NCBI RefSeq assembly: GCF_025567415.1
Contig: NZ_JAOQJV010000002.1
Coordinates: 62,001 to 126,000 of the forward strand
From: Claveliimonas ammoniilytica
GTDB lineage: Bacteria; Bacillota; Clostridia; Lachnospirales; Lachnospiraceae
Length of the DNA stretch: 64,000 nt
Direction of reading: 5' to 3'
Part shown: piece by piece, positions 44,944 to 53,556 of the stretch
Layout of the letters: every line of letters begins with the position of its first letter
How positions within the stretch are numbered: position 1 is the first letter of the stretch
The notes under the pieces: model-generated
Seen by the model: only the letters and a program-made list of their open reading frames with translations
Told to the model about the DNA's origin: nothing
Databases searched by the model: none
Position numbers and translations under genes: made by a program

Positions 44944-45168
44944 TTGATTCTCGGTCTTTTATTTCTCTGGTTTGGGAAAAAACTGTGGAACAGAGCAGGT
45001 AAAAGAAATGAGGAATATCGACAGCGGTATACAGGTCATACCACACTTCGTGTGATAAGAGTGGCAAAGCACGAGCGGGAGGAGCATGATTCCAATGAAC
45101 AGGCGGCGGAAGCTGCTTTTGGAGTCTGTTATGCTTTGGGATATGAAGGATTACTGCTGACGATGTAG
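44944..45168 (+). CDS. Truncated membrane-anchored fragment, unknown
   Basis: The frame gives a hydrophobic segment (ILGLLFLWFGKKLW) and a hydrophilic remainder ending in a Gly/Tyr/Leu stretch. The only available start is a TTG at 44944 without a ribosome site, and the frame stays open back to the GNAT gene with no ATG. It looks like the C-terminal piece of a larger membrane protein whose N-terminus was lost, or a chance frame. No family recognised. Confidence 0.3.
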   Translation: MILGLLFLWFGKKLWNRAGKRNEEYRQRYTGHTTLRVIRVAKHEREEHDSNEQAAEAAFGVCYALGYEGLLLTM

Positions 45169-45198
45169 AAGCAATATTGGGAGTAAACGAATGAAATG

Positions 45199-45231
45199 AG
45201 TCTCACAGGAGAAAATCTTGTGGGACTTTTT
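45199..45231 (+). terminator. Terminator after the lysR-GNAT region
   Basis: Stem AGTCTCACA / TGTGGGACT with one G-T pair, followed by TTTTT. Confidence 0.75.
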
Positions 45232-45309
45232 AGTTGTAATGAAAACTCAAGATTATATCTATATGTACACAAAATGGTAATCAAAGGTAATCAAACTCAA
45301 ATGAGTAAT

Positions 45310-45347
45310 AAAAAAGCGAGAAGCCTTGATTTACAAGGTTTCTCGCT
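45310..45347 (-). terminator. tRNA-Leu terminator
   Basis: On the minus strand, AGCGAGAA / TTCTCGCT stem with internal CCTT/AAGG pairing, then six T. Confidence 0.8.
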
Positions 45348-45357
45348 CATTAGCTAG

Positions 45358-45440
45358 TGCGGAGAAAGGGACTTGAACCCTCACAGTGTTGCCACCACTA
45401 GAACCTGAATCTAGCGCGTCTGCCATTCCGCCATCTCCGC
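45358..45440 (-). tRNA. tRNA-Leu (CAG)
   Basis: Reverse strand: acceptor GCGGAGA / TCTCCGC, anticodon stem CTAGA / TCTAG around TTCAGGT (anticodon CAG), long variable arm. 83 bases without encoded CCA. Confidence 0.95.
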
Positions 45441-45455
45441 TTGCTGACAAAAGCT

Positions 45456-45484
45456 ATATTACCACAGGCAATATGAATTGTAAA
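45456..45484 (-). promoter_or_regulatory. tRNA-Leu promoter
   Basis: Minus strand TTTACA (45479-45484), 17-base spacer, TAATAT (45456-45461), 15 bases before the tRNA. Confidence 0.7.
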
Positions 45485-45634
45485 GAGTTTTTTGAAAAAA
45501 ATAAAAAATTTCTTGTACAGGTAGTTTTTCAAGGTAAACAGGTCACCCTGTTGCATTTACTGTGAAAAGCCTGGTCTCATATTGAAAAAGGACAGTATTG
45601 GGAATACAATAGATAAAATAGGAGGTGCAGATAT

Positions 45635-46360
45635 ATGTACACAGAGGAAGTTGCAAAATTACAGAAAATTATAGATGACAGCAGCAGGATTGTGTTTTTC
45701 GGAGGCGCGGGTGTATCTACGGAGAGTAATATTCCGGATTTCCGGAGTGCGGACGGACTTTATCAGCAGAAGTATAAGTATTCGCCGGAGCAGATTGTAA
45801 GTCATAGCTTCTTTATGCAGAATCCGGAGGGGTTCTATGAATTTTATAAGAATAAGATGATGTTTCTGGATGCAGAGCCGAACCCGGCGCATAGAAAACT
45901 TGCGGAGATGGAGCAGAAGGGAAAGCTTACGGCGGTGATCACGCAGAACATTGATGGGCTTCATCAGCTTGCCGGAAGTAAGAATGTGTTGGAACTTCAT
46001 GGAAGCATCCATCGCAATTACTGTATGAAATGTGGAAAATTCTACGATGCGAAGTATGTGAAGTATGCAGATGGCGTGCCAAGATGTGAGTGTGGCGGCA
46101 TGATTAAGCCGGATGTTGTATTATATGAAGAAGGGCTGGACAGTAATGTGATCGATCGGAGTATTCGGGCGATCAGTGAAGCGGATACATTGATCATTGG
46201 AGGCACATCTTTGGTGGTATATCCGGCAGCAGGATTTATTGATTATTTCCATGGCAAGCATCTGGTAGTGATCAATAAGAGTGCGACGGCGAGAGAAGTG
46301 GGTGCGGAACTGACCATTTCTGCACCGATCGGGGAGATACTGAGTCAGATTACGTTATAA
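45635..46360 (+). CDS. Sir2-type NAD-dependent protein deacylase
   Basis: 241 residues. GAGVSTESNIPDFRS binds NAD, TQNIDGLHQ and LELHGS hold the catalytic His and Asn, and a four-cysteine zinc site is present (CMKCG and CECGG). Removes acyl groups from lysines. The class lacks the Tyr/Arg pair diagnostic of desuccinylases as far as I can see, so deacetylase is the default. AGGAGG lies ahead of the ATG. Confidence 0.92.
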   Translation: MYTEEVAKLQKIIDDSSRIVFFGGAGVSTESNIPDFRSADGLYQQKYKYSPEQIVSHSFFMQNPEGFYEFYKNKMMFLDAEPNPAHRKLAEMEQKGKLTAVITQNIDGLHQLAGSKNVLELHGSIHRNYCMKCGKFYDAKYVKYADGVPRCECGGMIKPDVVLYEEGLDSNVIDRSIRAISEADTLIIGGTSLVVYPAAGFIDYFHGKHLVVINKSATAREVGAELTISAPIGEILSQITL

Positions 46361-46380
46361 TATGGTTGTGGTAAGTTCAT

Positions 46381-47409
46381 GTGGATTTAGACCTTGGAAC
46401 TCTGACAGCACACATAAGAAAAGACTGGAAAGAGCAGGTAGACAGATTTATGAATGAGATGAGACAGACAGCGTGGAGCAGAGAACATCGGAAGAAACCG
46501 TATGTGACCGCTGTGATATTGGCGGTATTGATTGTAGCTGAGATATTTATCCTGAGCGGCATACTTGGATATTTATTTGGAACGGCGGGAGTGGTACTTC
46601 ATGAGATTGTGCTGGCATTGATCGGTGTATTAATGATTCTGATCATGCGGGGCAGAATGAAGACGGCATTTCCATTTCGGAAGCTGAAATGGTCTGGTAT
46701 ATTTGGCTCTTTGATCCTGTGGGGCGGTATCTTGCTGCTGACCAGCGTGGTGACACTTACGATGGCGTATTTTTTTCCGGACCAGATGCTGAATGCGAGT
46801 AATGGTGTAGATGAATTGATGTCTGCGACACCGATGTGGATCGACCTGCTGGTGGTTGCAGTGACGCCGGCAATCTGCGAGGAGATTGCATTTCGCGGAG
46901 CATTACTGACCTGTTTTCGTGGGACGCGGAGCAAATGGACTGGGATTATTATCGTAGGATTATTCTTTGGTGCGTGCCATGGCAGCGTGTGGCGTATGGT
47001 GCCAACGGCGATACTTGGACTTGTTATGGGATATGTTCTGTTTGAGACGGAGAACATCTTCTATTGTATGCTGATACATTTTACCAATAATGCATTTTCA
47101 GTAATACTGACAAATGCGCTCGTGTGGCTGGAGAGGCTGCAGGGAACAGGCGCACAGGCAGTTGATGTGGCAACAGACAGACTGCCGTTAGCATCTGTTG
47201 GCATTTATATGATTTTTGCAACGATAGCACCACTGCTCTTATATATAGGTAACTATCTGATTCACAGGGGGCAGCCGGGATATACGAAGGTATTCCCACG
47301 GGAGAAAAGAGGAGCGCTGTGGGGAATGCTTGGTGCCTGCGCAGTTCTTTTTGGATGTGGAGTCTTTCTGATATCCGCCGCTGTTGTGCTTCAGGTAATA
47401 CTGGGGTAA
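46381..47409 (+). CDS. CPBP family intramembrane glutamic protease (CAAX-type)
   Basis: 342 residues with about eight membrane helices. The catalytic motif EEIAFRG (about residue 165), a second motif FGACHGS, and a third late motif HFTNNAF define the Abi/CPBP family. In bacteria these act in bacteriocin self-immunity, protein processing or unknown roles. The start is uncertain: GTG at 46381 gives a soluble N-terminal 40 residues; ATG at 46450 is an alternative. Both have weak sites. Confidence 0.85.
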   Translation: MDLDLGTLTAHIRKDWKEQVDRFMNEMRQTAWSREHRKKPYVTAVILAVLIVAEIFILSGILGYLFGTAGVVLHEIVLALIGVLMILIMRGRMKTAFPFRKLKWSGIFGSLILWGGILLLTSVVTLTMAYFFPDQMLNASNGVDELMSATPMWIDLLVVAVTPAICEEIAFRGALLTCFRGTRSKWTGIIIVGLFFGACHGSVWRMVPTAILGLVMGYVLFETENIFYCMLIHFTNNAFSVILTNALVWLERLQGTGAQAVDVATDRLPLASVGIYMIFATIAPLLLYIGNYLIHRGQPGYTKVFPREKRGALWGMLGACAVLFGCGVFLISAAVVLQVILG

Positions 47410-47417
47410 AAAAAGGA

Positions 47418-47445
47418 TTGCCTTTCTGGAACGAATTGCTATAAT
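47418..47445 (+). promoter_or_regulatory. trkA-trkH promoter
   Basis: TTGCCT, 16-base spacer, TATAAT, about 65 bases before trkA. Confidence 0.6.
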
Positions 47446-47512
47446 GGAGTATAGATTTAATATAGGATAGTAGGCTTGTGAGCCAGGCATGAGAGTGTCG
47501 ATGGAGGATAAA

Positions 47513-48871
47513 ATGAAGATATTGATTGCTGGTGATGGTAAAGTTGGAGCATCACTGACCCGGGAACTGACAGCAGCCGGGTATGATATTACACTGATTG
47601 ATTCGAAGCAGAATGTGTTGGATAGTAGTATTGAGCGATTTGATGTGATGGCGATTCGGGGTAATTGCGCATCTATGGAAATACTGGAAGAAGCAGGCGT
47701 TAAGGATGCGGATCTTCTGATCGCGGTGACAAGTGCGGATGAAGTTAATTTGTTGTGCTGTCTTACAGCGCATGGTATGAATCCTGATATTCATACGATT
47801 GCACGTATCAGGAATCCGGAATACAGCAAGCAGATTTATCGGATGCGTGGGATATTTGCGCTGTCATTGTCAGTGAATCCGGAGAAGCAGGCTGCGATTG
47901 AGATTGAGCATCTGCTGAAATACCCGGGATTCCTGAAGAGAGATTCTTTCGCAAAGGGAAGGCTTGAGATTGTAGAACTGAGAATTGGTTCGGACAGTAA
48001 GCTGAAGGATCTGGCATTGAATGATTTGGATTCCGTAGCAAAATGCAAAGTACTGGTATGCGTTGTATTGAGAAAAGGCAAGGTAATTGCACCGGATGGC
48101 AATTTCGTATTGCAGGAAGGCGACCGTATCTTTGTTACGGCACCGACCGATAATCTGACGATATTATTGAAGAATCTGGGCATTATTACGCATAAGGTAC
48201 GTCGCGTTATGATCTGTGGCGGTGGTAAAGTCAGCTATTATCTTGCTGAGAGACTGAAGAAGAGTGGTATGATCGTGCAGATCATTGAACAGGATTATGA
48301 GAAATGTCTGGATTTGGCGAAGCGTTTGCCGGGAGCCAGCATTATCCATGGAGATGCCAGCAATCAGGCACTGCTGGAGAGCGAAGGCATCCAGGATTGC
48401 GATGCGCTGATTACGATGACTGGCATGGATGAGCAGAATATCATCATTTCTTTATATGGTAATAACTGTGGCGTGCCGCAGGTGATCACGAAGGTAGGAC
48501 ATCTGGATCACACCAAGATTATCGAGAATCTTCCTATAGGAAGTATTGTGAGTCCGAAGGAGCTGTGTACCAATGCAATCGTACGTTATGTGCGTGCAAT
48601 GCATAATCAGGAAGGTGCTGCGATTACGGTGTACGGTATCGCGGATGGTCAGGCAGAAGCACTGGAATTTCTCGTGGAGAAGGATACCAGATACTGTGGA
48701 GTGCCATTGAAGAACATGGAGACGAAAAAGAATATCCTGATCGCAGGTATTTCTCATAAGGCGAGGACAGAGGTGCCGGATGGAGAGTCCAGCTTTGAGG
48801 TGGGCGATACGGTAGTTGTTGTATCCGGTCGTGACGAAGTACTATATCAGTTGGATGATATATTTGAATAG
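47513..48871 (+). CDS. trkA: Trk potassium uptake regulatory protein TrkA
   Basis: 452 residues from the ATG at 47513 behind GGAGG. Two RCK units in tandem: KILIAGDGKVGASL (Rossmann NAD site) with its TrkA-C domain to about 220, then RVMICGGGKVSYYL with a second TrkA-C domain. This is the full-length TrkA form, not the half-size KtrA. It gates the TrkH channel encoded 16 bases downstream. Confidence 0.94.
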   Translation: MKILIAGDGKVGASLTRELTAAGYDITLIDSKQNVLDSSIERFDVMAIRGNCASMEILEEAGVKDADLLIAVTSADEVNLLCCLTAHGMNPDIHTIARIRNPEYSKQIYRMRGIFALSLSVNPEKQAAIEIEHLLKYPGFLKRDSFAKGRLEIVELRIGSDSKLKDLALNDLDSVAKCKVLVCVVLRKGKVIAPDGNFVLQEGDRIFVTAPTDNLTILLKNLGIITHKVRRVMICGGGKVSYYLAERLKKSGMIVQIIEQDYEKCLDLAKRLPGASIIHGDASNQALLESEGIQDCDALITMTGMDEQNIIISLYGNNCGVPQVITKVGHLDHTKIIENLPIGSIVSPKELCTNAIVRYVRAMHNQEGAAITVYGIADGQAEALEFLVEKDTRYCGVPLKNMETKKNILIAGISHKARTEVPDGESSFEVGDTVVVVSGRDEVLYQLDDIFE

Positions 48872-48887
48872 GTGAGGAGACGTCATT

Positions 48888-50342
48888 ATGAACTATAAGA
48901 TGGTTGGGCGTTTTCTGGCCCAGATATTGACTGTGGAAGGTTTGTTTATGATTCCGGCGGTGATCATCGGCTATGTATGCGGAGAAGATAATGCCATGCA
49001 GGCACTGCTTTGGAGTATTCTGATCATTGCAGTGGTGGTTGCGTTTTTAAGGCTTACCTGCAGGCATGCGGCAAGTGGATTCTACGCAAAAGAAGGTTTG
49101 GCGTGCGTAGGACTTGGATGGATCGGTATGTCATTATTTGGTGGACTTCCATTCTTTATCGCTCGCGAGATTCCGAACTATGTGGATGCATTATTTGAAA
49201 TCGTATCCGGATTTACTACAACCGGATCATCCATTTTACCGGCAGTAGAAGACATGTCCCAATGTCTGTTGTACTGGAGAAGCTTCAGCCACTGGCTGGG
49301 CGGTATGGGTGTGCTGGTGTTCCTGCTTGCGATTGTGCCGGCAGGAGGCAAGGGCAGAGGCTATACGATGCACATTCTTCGTGCGGAAAGCCCGGGACCG
49401 GTCGTTGGTAAACTGGTTCCTAAGATGAAGGATACAGCGAAGATCCTGTATCTGATCTATATTTTGCTGACGGTCATTAATATTATTTTCCTGTTGGCTG
49501 GTCATATGCCGGCATTTGATGCATTTTGTACTGCGTTCGGTACAGCCGGAACCGGTGGTTTTGGTATTAAGAACGACAGCATAGCAGGTTATAGTCCGTA
49601 TCTGCAGAATGTAACGACTGTATTCATGCTGTTATTCGGAGTGAATTTCTCCTGCTATTATCTGCTTTTGATCAGGCAGTTCAAGGCAGTGTTCTTTGAT
49701 GAAGAATTACGGTTATATCTTGGCGCTGTGCTTGGAAGTACGGCGCTGATTGTGTGGAACCTGCGAGGATTCTACGGATCTCTGGGTGAGACTATACGGC
49801 ATGCGGCATTCCAGGTGTCCAGTATTATTACGACCACTGGATTTGCTACGACGGATTTTGATAAATGGCCCGGATTTTCCAAGGCGATCATATTGTCGCT
49901 GATGGTACTCGGAGCGTGTGCAGGAAGTACCGGAGGAGGTCTGAAATGCGGACGCGCGCTGATCTTGCTGAAGAGTGCACATCGTAATATCCGTAAAGTT
50001 CTGCATCCACAGAAAGTGCAGGTAGTGCGCAACAACGGTCGTATGGTGGACGAGAAGATTGTGGCAAGCATCAATGCGTACATGGCTATCTATGTGATCA
50101 TTGTGATCTTAAGTTTCCTGATGATATCCATTGACGGATTTTCGGTGGAGACGAATCTCTCGGCAGTGCTTGCATGTTTTAACAATATAGGACCGGGACT
50201 GGATGCTGTAGGACCGACCTGTAACTTTAGCGCATACAGCATTTTCTCCAAATTAGTACTGATCGGAGATATGCTGGCAGGTCGACTGGAGATATTCCCG
50301 ATATTGATCCTGTTATCAAGATCTGCGTGGAGCCAGAGATAA
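48888..50342 (+). CDS. trkH: Trk potassium uptake channel TrkH
   Basis: 484 residues with the four-repeat pore architecture: selectivity-filter segments FTTTGSS, FGTAGTGGF, TTTGFATT and NNIGPGLD occur in order. Membrane protein forming a K+ pathway with TrkA as cytosolic ring. Confidence 0.94.
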   Translation: MNYKMVGRFLAQILTVEGLFMIPAVIIGYVCGEDNAMQALLWSILIIAVVVAFLRLTCRHAASGFYAKEGLACVGLGWIGMSLFGGLPFFIAREIPNYVDALFEIVSGFTTTGSSILPAVEDMSQCLLYWRSFSHWLGGMGVLVFLLAIVPAGGKGRGYTMHILRAESPGPVVGKLVPKMKDTAKILYLIYILLTVINIIFLLAGHMPAFDAFCTAFGTAGTGGFGIKNDSIAGYSPYLQNVTTVFMLLFGVNFSCYYLLLIRQFKAVFFDEELRLYLGAVLGSTALIVWNLRGFYGSLGETIRHAAFQVSSIITTTGFATTDFDKWPGFSKAIILSLMVLGACAGSTGGGLKCGRALILLKSAHRNIRKVLHPQKVQVVRNNGRMVDEKIVASINAYMAIYVIIVILSFLMISIDGFSVETNLSAVLACFNNIGPGLDAVGPTCNFSAYSIFSKLVLIGDMLAGRLEIFPILILLSRSAWSQR

Positions 50343-50373
50343 GTGCATCATAACTGGATTTTGTTGCAATATT

Positions 50374-50406
50374 ATATCAGCTGGGAGTCAATCCCCCAGC
50401 TGATAT
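50374..50406. repeat. Inverted repeat after trkH
   Basis: ATATCAGCTGGG / CCCAGCTGATAT, 12-bp perfect arms with a 9-base loop but no T tract on either side. It may act as an mRNA 3' end or processing site. Confidence 0.55.
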
Positions 50407-50501
50407 AGCCTCCGGCAGGATTGCAGAGGCATTCTCGAAAAAGTTTACCGTATAAACGGAACTGTATAGATACATTAATAAGGATAGTAAGGAGAAGAAT
50501 T

Positions 50502-51848
50502 ATGGGTAAGTATTTTGGAACAGACGGCTTCCGTGGTGAAGCCAATGAAGTGCTGACAGTGGAGCATGCCTTCAAAGTGGGACGTTATATCGGATGGTAT
50601 TACGGACAGGAACATCGCGCAAGAGTCGTGATCGGTAAGGATACCAGACGAAGCAGCTATATGTTTGAGTACTCGCTGGTTGCAGGTCTGACAGCTTCCG
50701 GAGCGGATGTATGCCTTCTGCATGTTACGACTACACCGAGTGTGTCTTACGTGACAAGAACCGAGGATTTTGACTGCGGTATTATGATCTCTGCCAGCCA
50801 CAATCCATTCTATGATAATGGTATTAAGCTGATCAATCACAAGGGACATAAGATGGATGCCGATGTTGAGGCGAAGATTGAAGCATACATTGACGGAGAG
50901 ATACCGGAGCTTCCACTGGCGAAGAAGGATCGGATCGGACGCACCACAGATTACTCTGCAGGACGTAACCGTTATATCGGATATCTGATTTCTTTGGCAA
51001 CCAGATCTTTTGAAGGTAAAAAGGTAGGACTTGACTGTGCAAACGGAAGTTCATTTATGATTGCAAAGAGTGTGTTTGATGCGCTGGGTGCTAAGACTTA
51101 TGTGATCAATAACGAACCGGATGGTCTGAATATCAATACGAACTGTGGATCTACTCATATCAACGTGCTGCAGGAGTATGTACGTGAAAAGGGACTGGAT
51201 GTAGGATTTGCTTACGATGGAGATGCGGATCGCTGTATCGCAGTGGATGAGAACGGCAATGTCGTAGACGGTGACCTGATTCTGTACGTATGTGGTAAAT
51301 ATCTCAAAGAAACAGGACGTCTGAATGGTGATGCGATCGTGACAACGGTAATGTCCAATCTCGGATTATACAAAGCCTGCGATAAAGTGGGCATGAAATA
51401 TGAGAAGACCGCTGTTGGTGACAAATACGTATACGAGAACATGGTAAAGAATAATTATTCTCTGGGCGGTGAACAGTCCGGACACATTATTTTCAGCAAG
51501 CATGCGACGACCGGAGACGGTATCCTGACTTCTCTGATGATTATGGAAGTTATGCTGGAGAAGAAGATGACCCTTGGCCAGCTTACAGAGCCTGTACGCA
51601 TTTACCCGCAGCTTCTGAAAAATGTGCGTGTTACAGATAAGAAGACTGCCCGTGAGAATCCGGCAGTGCAGGCAGCAGTTAATGCAGTGGCAGAGACGCT
51701 GGGTGATGACGGACGTATTCTGGTGCGTGAGAGCGGTACAGAGCCTGTGATCCGTGTCATGGTAGAAGCAACGACGGATGAACTGTGTGAGAAATACGTA
51801 GATCAGGTGATCGATGTGATTCGCGCAGAAGGTCTGGTTGTGGGATAG
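50502..51848 (+). CDS. glmM: Phosphoglucosamine mutase
   Basis: 448 residues from the ATG at 50502 (AAGGAG ahead; the frame opens at 50421). Converts glucosamine 6-phosphate to glucosamine 1-phosphate for UDP-GlcNAc. KYFGTDGFRG at the N-terminus, SASHNPFYDNG with the phosphorylated serine, DGDADRC metal loop and the RESGTEPVIRVM phosphate-binding loop are all present. Confidence 0.95.
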   Translation: MGKYFGTDGFRGEANEVLTVEHAFKVGRYIGWYYGQEHRARVVIGKDTRRSSYMFEYSLVAGLTASGADVCLLHVTTTPSVSYVTRTEDFDCGIMISASHNPFYDNGIKLINHKGHKMDADVEAKIEAYIDGEIPELPLAKKDRIGRTTDYSAGRNRYIGYLISLATRSFEGKKVGLDCANGSSFMIAKSVFDALGAKTYVINNEPDGLNINTNCGSTHINVLQEYVREKGLDVGFAYDGDADRCIAVDENGNVVDGDLILYVCGKYLKETGRLNGDAIVTTVMSNLGLYKACDKVGMKYEKTAVGDKYVYENMVKNNYSLGGEQSGHIIFSKHATTGDGILTSLMIMEVMLEKKMTLGQLTEPVRIYPQLLKNVRVTDKKTARENPAVQAAVNAVAETLGDDGRILVRESGTEPVIRVMVEATTDELCEKYVDQVIDVIRAEGLVVG

Positions 51849-51868
51849 AACGAACGGAATCTGGAAAT

Positions 51869-51897
51869 AATACCTCCTGTAATAGGAGGTATTTTTT
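51869..51897 (+). promoter_or_regulatory. Terminator-like hairpin enclosing the eno ribosome binding site
   Basis: Perfect 10-bp stem AATACCTCCT / AGGAGGTATT, 5-base loop, then six T directly before the eno ATG (51898). The only Shine-Dalgarno sequence for eno (AGGAGGT, 51884-51890) is the 3' arm, so the element looks like an intrinsic terminator and a translation block at once. Confidence 0.8.
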
Positions 51898-53211
51898 ATG
51901 GATAAATATGTACCGATCAGAGATGTATATGCGAGAGAAATCCTTGATTCGCGAGGGAATCCTACGATCGAGGTGGAGATACTGGCTGGAGAGAAAACCG
52001 TGGGGTGTGCAAGTGTACCGTCGGGTGCGTCCACCGGGAAATATGAAGCAATCGAACTGCGTGACGGAGAGGCACGTTACATGGGAAAAGGTGTGGAGCA
52101 CGCGGCTGACCATGTGAATGCACAGATCGCGCCGGAGATCGTGGGGATGAATGTACTGGACCAGAGAGGGCTGGATGAGGTGCTGAAGAGACTTGACGGC
52201 AGCAGGAATAAAGGGAAACTTGGCGCTAATGCAATTCTCGGGGTGTCGATGGCAGCGGCGAGAACGGCAGCAAAAATATCCGAACGTCCATTGTACACGT
52301 ATCTTGGCGGTGTACAGGCGAGAACATTGCCGGTTCCGATGATGAATATTATGAACGGTGGCAGGCATGCGGACAACACGATTGACATTCAGGAATTTAT
52401 GATCCTGCCTGTGGGTGCACCGGATTTCCGGGAAGGTGTAAGGATGTGTGCGGAGATCTACCAGAGCCTGAAAGCGCTGCTTGGGCAGCGCGGCTGTAAC
52501 ACGGCGGTAGGAGATGAAGGGGGTTTTGCACCGGATCTTCCGGATGCGAAAGAGGCACTGAGCATGTTAATGGATGCCTGCAAGATGGCAGGGTATCAGC
52601 CGGGAAAGGATATGTTGTTTGCGCTGGATGTGGCAGCGTCTGAGCTCTATGATGAGAAGCTGAATGCTTATGTGTTTGACGGCGAGAGCCGGATGCATGG
52701 ACAGAAGGTTCTGCGCACGACAGATCAGATGATCGCGTATTATGAGGAACTGCTTGCGGAGTTCCCGATATATTCGATCGAAGATCCGCTAGACGAAGAA
52801 GATTGGGAAGGATGGGTCAAGATGACCGCGCATCTTGGCGAAAATGTATATTTGGTAGGAGATGATCTGTTTGTGACGAATACCGAACGTCTGAAGAAAG
52901 GGATAGAACTTGGCGCAGCCAATGCGATCCTCGTGAAGATCAATCAGATCGGAACGTTAAGCGAGGCATTTGATGCGGTGGAAATGGCACACCGGGCAGG
53001 CTGGCAGGCAATCATATCCCATCGTTCGGGAGAGACTGTGGATACGATGATTGCGGATATTGCGGTCGCATTTAACACGGGGCTTATCAAGTCCGGTGCA
53101 CCGTGCAGATCAGAGCGTGTAGAGAAATATAACCGCCTCATGAGGATTGAGGAAATGTTGGGAAAGACAGCAGATTTTCCTTGCTATATGGACACTCCTG
53201 TGCTAAAATAA
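51898..53211 (+). CDS. eno: Enolase
   Basis: 437 residues. Forms phosphoenolpyruvate from 2-phosphoglycerate. Catalytic Glu in GDEGGFAP, Mg ligands in FALDVAAS, IEDPLDEEDW and VGDDLF, catalytic Lys in LVKINQIGTL, and SHRSGET near the C-terminus. NGGRHADNTIDIQEFM departs slightly from the common NGGAHADN pattern, and GAPCRSERV from GAPSRTERV. These small differences and the hairpin at its start suggest it may be a second enolase; no other copy is visible here. Confidence 0.93.
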   Translation: MDKYVPIRDVYAREILDSRGNPTIEVEILAGEKTVGCASVPSGASTGKYEAIELRDGEARYMGKGVEHAADHVNAQIAPEIVGMNVLDQRGLDEVLKRLDGSRNKGKLGANAILGVSMAAARTAAKISERPLYTYLGGVQARTLPVPMMNIMNGGRHADNTIDIQEFMILPVGAPDFREGVRMCAEIYQSLKALLGQRGCNTAVGDEGGFAPDLPDAKEALSMLMDACKMAGYQPGKDMLFALDVAASELYDEKLNAYVFDGESRMHGQKVLRTTDQMIAYYEELLAEFPIYSIEDPLDEEDWEGWVKMTAHLGENVYLVGDDLFVTNTERLKKGIELGAANAILVKINQIGTLSEAFDAVEMAHRAGWQAIISHRSGETVDTMIADIAVAFNTGLIKSGAPCRSERVEKYNRLMRIEEMLGKTADFPCYMDTPVLK

Positions 53212-53240
53212 TTATGTTTAATCCGCAGGAGGTGTGAATC

Positions 53241-53483
53241 GTGGAAATTTTGAAGACCGTATTAATGATTTTACTTGCAATCGATTGTATTGCACTGACA
53301 ATAGTTGTATTATTACAGGAAGGTAAGTCGGCAGGACTCGGAACTATCGGAGGTATGGCTGATTCTTACTGGGGACAGAACAAAGGACGTTCTATGGAAG
53401 GTACTTTAGTGAAGGTTACCAGAGTGCTCGCAGTATTATTTATCCTGCTTGCGCTGGCATTGAATCTGAAGGTATTTGCATAA
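53241..53483 (+). CDS. secG: Protein translocase subunit SecG
   Basis: 80 residues, GTG start behind AGGAGG. Two membrane helices (about 2-22 and 55-78) joined by the conserved SAGLGTIGG-type loop. Part of the SecYEG channel. The order secG-rnr-smpB is widespread in Firmicutes. Confidence 0.93.
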   Translation: MEILKTVLMILLAIDCIALTIVVLLQEGKSAGLGTIGGMADSYWGQNKGRSMEGTLVKVTRVLAVLFILLALALNLKVFA

Positions 53484-53502
53484 GAAGATGAATTTGGATG
53501 TA

Positions 53503-53530
53503 AGGCACTCTTGTAATAAGGGTGCCTATT
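53503..53530 (+). terminator. Weak hairpin between secG and rnr
   Basis: AGGCACTCTT / AAGGGTGCCT with one G-T pair and loop GTAAT, the same loop as the eno hairpin. Little T tract, so probably attenuating at most. Confidence 0.45.
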
Positions 53531-53556
53531 CTTATGTGCAGAAGTTAGGAGAGAAG

